NCBI GenBank assembly: GCA_027318945.1
Contig: DAHVOF010000190.1
Location: forward strand, 1-8,491
Direction of reading: 5' to 3'
Source: Actinomycetota bacterium
GTDB taxonomy: Bacteria; Actinomycetota; Acidimicrobiia; Acidimicrobiales; Acidimicrobiaceae
DNA length: 8,491 nt
Part shown: piece by piece, positions 7,084 through 8,491 of the stretch
Position numbering within the stretch: the first letter of the stretch is position 1
How the letters are laid out: every line of letters begins with the position of its first letter
The notes under the pieces: model-generated
What the model was told of the DNA's origin: nothing
Seen by the model: only the letters and a program-made list of their open reading frames with translations
Database searches by the model: none
Program-made: the position numbers and the translations under genes

Positions 7084-7469
7084 CGCATGCTTGCTGAAAA
7101 GGCTCTGAGCCTTTCCGACGTTTTTGAATATAGGGCAGGCGAATCCAGTAGCGCTGCATCGCCATTCGGGGACAAAACGTTCATTGGAATTTTAGAAAAT
7201 TTGCAGCTATCAGGGTAAACCGCGCGGGCAAGCCTGCATCTGTGGTCGGGTCCAAATTCGACTGGTTCGATGGGGGATTCCCGCGGCGCGTACCAAAGGT
7301 TACTTTCGGAATCGGAGATTCCTCCCGTTTTAGCAAACTCTGCGGCAGTTTCAGAGTGACGGTAATCACGCGTCCACCAAGTCCCGATACCGATTAGGTC
7401 CGCAGTCAGCAATGTGGTGGCCGACCTGAACGGACTATGCAACGCTTCGACTCGCATTGCCAAGAGCAT
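7059..7469 (-). CDS. Doubtful 136-codon ORF, hypothetical
   Basis: Open frame filling most of the gap between menA and the glycosyltransferase and overlapping the latter's start by 25 bp in another frame. I recognise no domain. The middle (about residues 35-120) has a fairly normal amino-acid mix with tryptophans, acidic and aromatic residues (GTWWTRDYRH, SNLWYAPRESPIEPVEFGPD) and third codon positions with a mild G/C excess not unlike the neighbours, which is why it is listed. Against it: an AGG sits only 1 nt before the ATG at 7467-7469, no good ribosome site precedes the ATG at residue 5, and no other genes support it. If translated, stop-start overlap could couple it to the glycosyltransferase, which itself lacks a Shine-Dalgarno. 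It may equally be a chance frame or a remnant of a decayed gene. Confidence 0.25.
   Translation of the reverse strand: MLLAMRVEALHSPFRSATTLLTADLIGIGTWWTRDYRHSETAAEFAKTGGISDSESNLWYAPRESPIEPVEFGPDHRCRLARAVYPDSCKFSKIPMNVLSPNGDAALLDSPALYSKTSERLRAFSASMRWSLWLFH
7098..7114 (-). repeat. Perfect 7-bp inverted repeat in the glycosyltransferase leader
   Basis: AAAGGCT (7098-7104) and AGCCTTT (7108-7114) are perfect complements around a 3-nt CTG spacer. On the minus strand the hairpin ends 14 nt before the glycosyltransferase ATG, where the ribosome would bind, and it also lies inside the doubtful ORF. It lacks a following run of at least four T on either strand, so a terminator is unlikely; it could hinder ribosome access or be chance. 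Confidence 0.35.
7184..7196 (-). promoter_or_regulatory. Possible -10-like element upstream of the glycosyltransferase
   Basis: Reading the minus strand, an AT-rich segment contains TTTTCTAAAATT; TAAAAT differs from the TATAAT consensus at one position. It would give a leader of roughly 100 nt for the glycosyltransferase, including the inverted repeat at 7098-7114. No good -35 is seen at the right distance, so this is a tentative call. Confidence 0.2.
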
Positions 7470-7588
7470 ACCTGATGAAAATAGGCCTTAATATTTACTT
7501 CCGAAGACTCGGATATGCCGGAAATTCGAATCTCCCGCGCATCTTTTCGTAACGAACTTATTTGCCAGCGGGCACACCTTTTGTAAAG

Positions 7589-8452
7589 TTAAATGGCGAT
7601 GCCGACCGAAAAAAAGAGCGCAAGGGCAAGCTGCATCCTGCCTGTCATCCCAAGAGCAGGAATGAGGTCTTTCCCTATTGCGCCGCCGAGTACAGATCTA
7701 AGCGGTTGGATCGAAAATGGAATGGCAAGCAATCCCAACGGCGCGAAATGAAACCAAAAACCGGAAATCGACACAAACAGGAACATTAGCATCACGAGCA
7801 CTGCATATAACACCCGCGTAGACCGGTCGCCCATTCTCACCGCGAGTGTTTTTTTGCCTGATTTGGCATCAGATGGGATATCCCTGAGATTGTTGACCAC
7901 CAAAAGGCAGACCGAGGACAAACCAACCGGAACTGCGACCAAAAATTCTGCAAGGTCGACATGACCAGTCTGGACAAAAGCCGTTCCGACAACGGCAACC
8001 AAACCGAAGAAAATAAATACGAAAAGCTCGCCGTAGCCATAGTATCCGTATGGCTTGGGCCCCCCCGTATAGAGCCATCCAGCCAAGATTGCCCCTGCGC
8101 CCACCGCGATAAGCCAATAACTCGTCAAAGCGGCAAGCGCAAGGCCTAAAACCGCAGCCAACACGAATAAACCCACTGCCGCTCTTTTGACTGCCGTCGG
8201 AGTCTTCAGGCCTGACGATACCAGCCGCATCGGCCCCGCTCTCCGCTCATCAGTGCCACGGATTCCATCAGAGTAGTCATTGGAGAAATTCGACGCGATC
8301 TGCAGGGAAAGCGATACTCCTAAAGCAAGGACGGCCTCTGCGGGGCGAAAGCTGCGTTGGGAGATTGCCACTCCAGTCCCTATAGCCACGGGAACCACAG
8401 CCGCGGGAAGTGTTCTTGGGCGCGCGCCCGCAATCCACGGACTCAATGACAT
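7589..8452 (-). CDS. menA: MenA: 1,4-dihydroxy-2-naphthoate polyprenyltransferase
   Basis: UbiA-superfamily integral membrane enzyme that joins a polyprenyl chain to 1,4-dihydroxy-2-naphthoate, giving demethylmenaquinone. Numbered from the ATG at 8450-8452 (287 aa, normal length), it has both Asp-rich Mg/diphosphate motifs: NDYSDGIRGTDE (58-69) and NNLRDIPSDAKSGKKTLAVRMG (187-208). The N-DxxxD-type second motif followed by K(K)TLAVR.G is the MenA form rather than UbiA proper or a protohaem farnesyltransferase. Hydrophobic segments fill the regions between, about eight or nine in all, and the opening SPWIAGARPRTLPAAVVPV is typical. I prefer the ATG because AGGA lies 6 nt upstream; the frame can be extended two codons to a TTG at 8456-8458, but that codon would touch the AGGA. 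It is transcribed toward the glycosyltransferase. What precedes it is outside the window. Confidence 0.94.
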   Translation of the reverse strand: MSLSPWIAGARPRTLPAAVVPVAIGTGVAISQRSFRPAEAVLALGVSLSLQIASNFSNDYSDGIRGTDERRAGPMRLVSSGLKTPTAVKRAAVGLFVLAAVLGLALAALTSYWLIAVGAGAILAGWLYTGGPKPYGYYGYGELFVFIFFGLVAVVGTAFVQTGHVDLAEFLVAVPVGLSSVCLLVVNNLRDIPSDAKSGKKTLAVRMGDRSTRVLYAVLVMLMFLFVSISGFWFHFAPLGLLAIPFSIQPLRSVLGGAIGKDLIPALGMTGRMQLALALFFSVGIAI

Positions 8453-8463
8453 AGCCAATCCTT
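8450..8463 (-). promoter_or_regulatory. menA ribosome binding site that decides the start
   Basis: Minus-strand AAGGA followed by TTGGCT and ATG. The 6-nt spacing fits the ATG at 8450-8452 and excludes the in-frame TTG at 8456-8458, which directly follows the AAGGA. Confidence 0.65.
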
Positions 8464-8491
8464 AAATGAGAAACGATCCAATTGTTAGGGC

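Larger units (their letters stand above)
7084..7588. other. 505-bp stretch with no secure gene, upstream of the glycosyltransferase
   Basis: Apart from the doubtful minus-strand ORF, I see no gene: the plus strand is broken by stops and no tRNA cloverleaf closes. It holds the inverted repeat at 7098-7114, a perfect 5-bp hairpin with a tetraloop (TCCGA 7500-7504 / TCGGA 7509-7513), and AT-rich patches at about 7183-7200 and 7484-7500 that could carry minus-strand promoters. No hairpin followed by a U-run is seen after menA, so read-through from menA into the glycosyltransferase is possible. Confidence 0.5.

Noticed and set aside
7500..7513. TCCGA / TCGGA hairpin downstream of menA as a terminator.
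   Set aside because: Not followed by a T-run on either strand and only 5 bp; noted as a hairpin only.
7516..7540. GATTCGAAT region as the T arm of a tRNA near menA.
   Set aside because: The flanking stem does not pair over five positions and no other cloverleaf arms are present.
1..8491. Search for a mobile element, CRISPR array, toxin-antitoxin, defence or biosynthetic system.
   Set aside because: No transposase, integrase, terminal repeats, regularly spaced repeats, or recognisable defence or toxin proteins; all well-supported genes are core metabolism, translation, RNA processing or envelope synthesis.

Overview
The window looks like a stretch of bacterial chromosome of moderate GC (about 50-55% by eye), densely packed with housekeeping genes. 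It carries part of the classical (MenFDHCEBAG-type) menaquinone pathway, so the organism makes menaquinone from isochorismate rather than through futalosine. An RNase D with an HRDC domain, TTG/GTG starts, short or absent Shine-Dalgarno leaders and an actinobacterial-looking multi-spanning glycosyltransferase suggest Actinomycetota, perhaps a moderate-GC lineage such as Acidimicrobiia. That placement is inference; no rRNA or tRNA is present to confirm it.

Layout, left to right. (1) Positions 2-163: the 3' end of a plus-strand gene, cut by the window edge, whose tail weakly resembles an Hsp20 small heat-shock protein. It converges on (2) rnd (minus), ribonuclease D. (3) A 199-bp spacer, then (4) tyrS and (5) menD, both minus, 18-24 bp apart and almost certainly one transcript read menD then tyrS. 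(6) menH on the plus strand, divergent from menD. (7) A GT-C type membrane glycosyltransferase on the minus strand that converges on menH with a 1-bp gap. (8) A 505-bp stretch without a secure gene, holding one doubtful 136-codon ORF, two small hairpins and a possible promoter. (9) menA (minus), whose start lies 39 bp from the right edge.

How they fit together: MenD condenses isochorismate with 2-oxoglutarate to SEPHCHC, MenH removes pyruvate to give SHCHC, and MenA later prenylates DHNA on the membrane. The intermediate steps (MenC, MenE, MenB), the entry step (MenF) and the final methylation (MenG/UbiE) are not in the window. tyrS and rnd are housekeeping genes on the menD side; the glycosyltransferase probably acts in cell-envelope glycan assembly and has no known link to menaquinone.

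I found no mobile element, CRISPR array, phage gene, toxin-antitoxin pair or convincing new system. The points worth a second look are start-site corrections, two nearly abutting convergent gene ends, the glycosyltransferase and unexplained 505-bp stretch interrupting the men genes, and the unidentified 5' partial gene.
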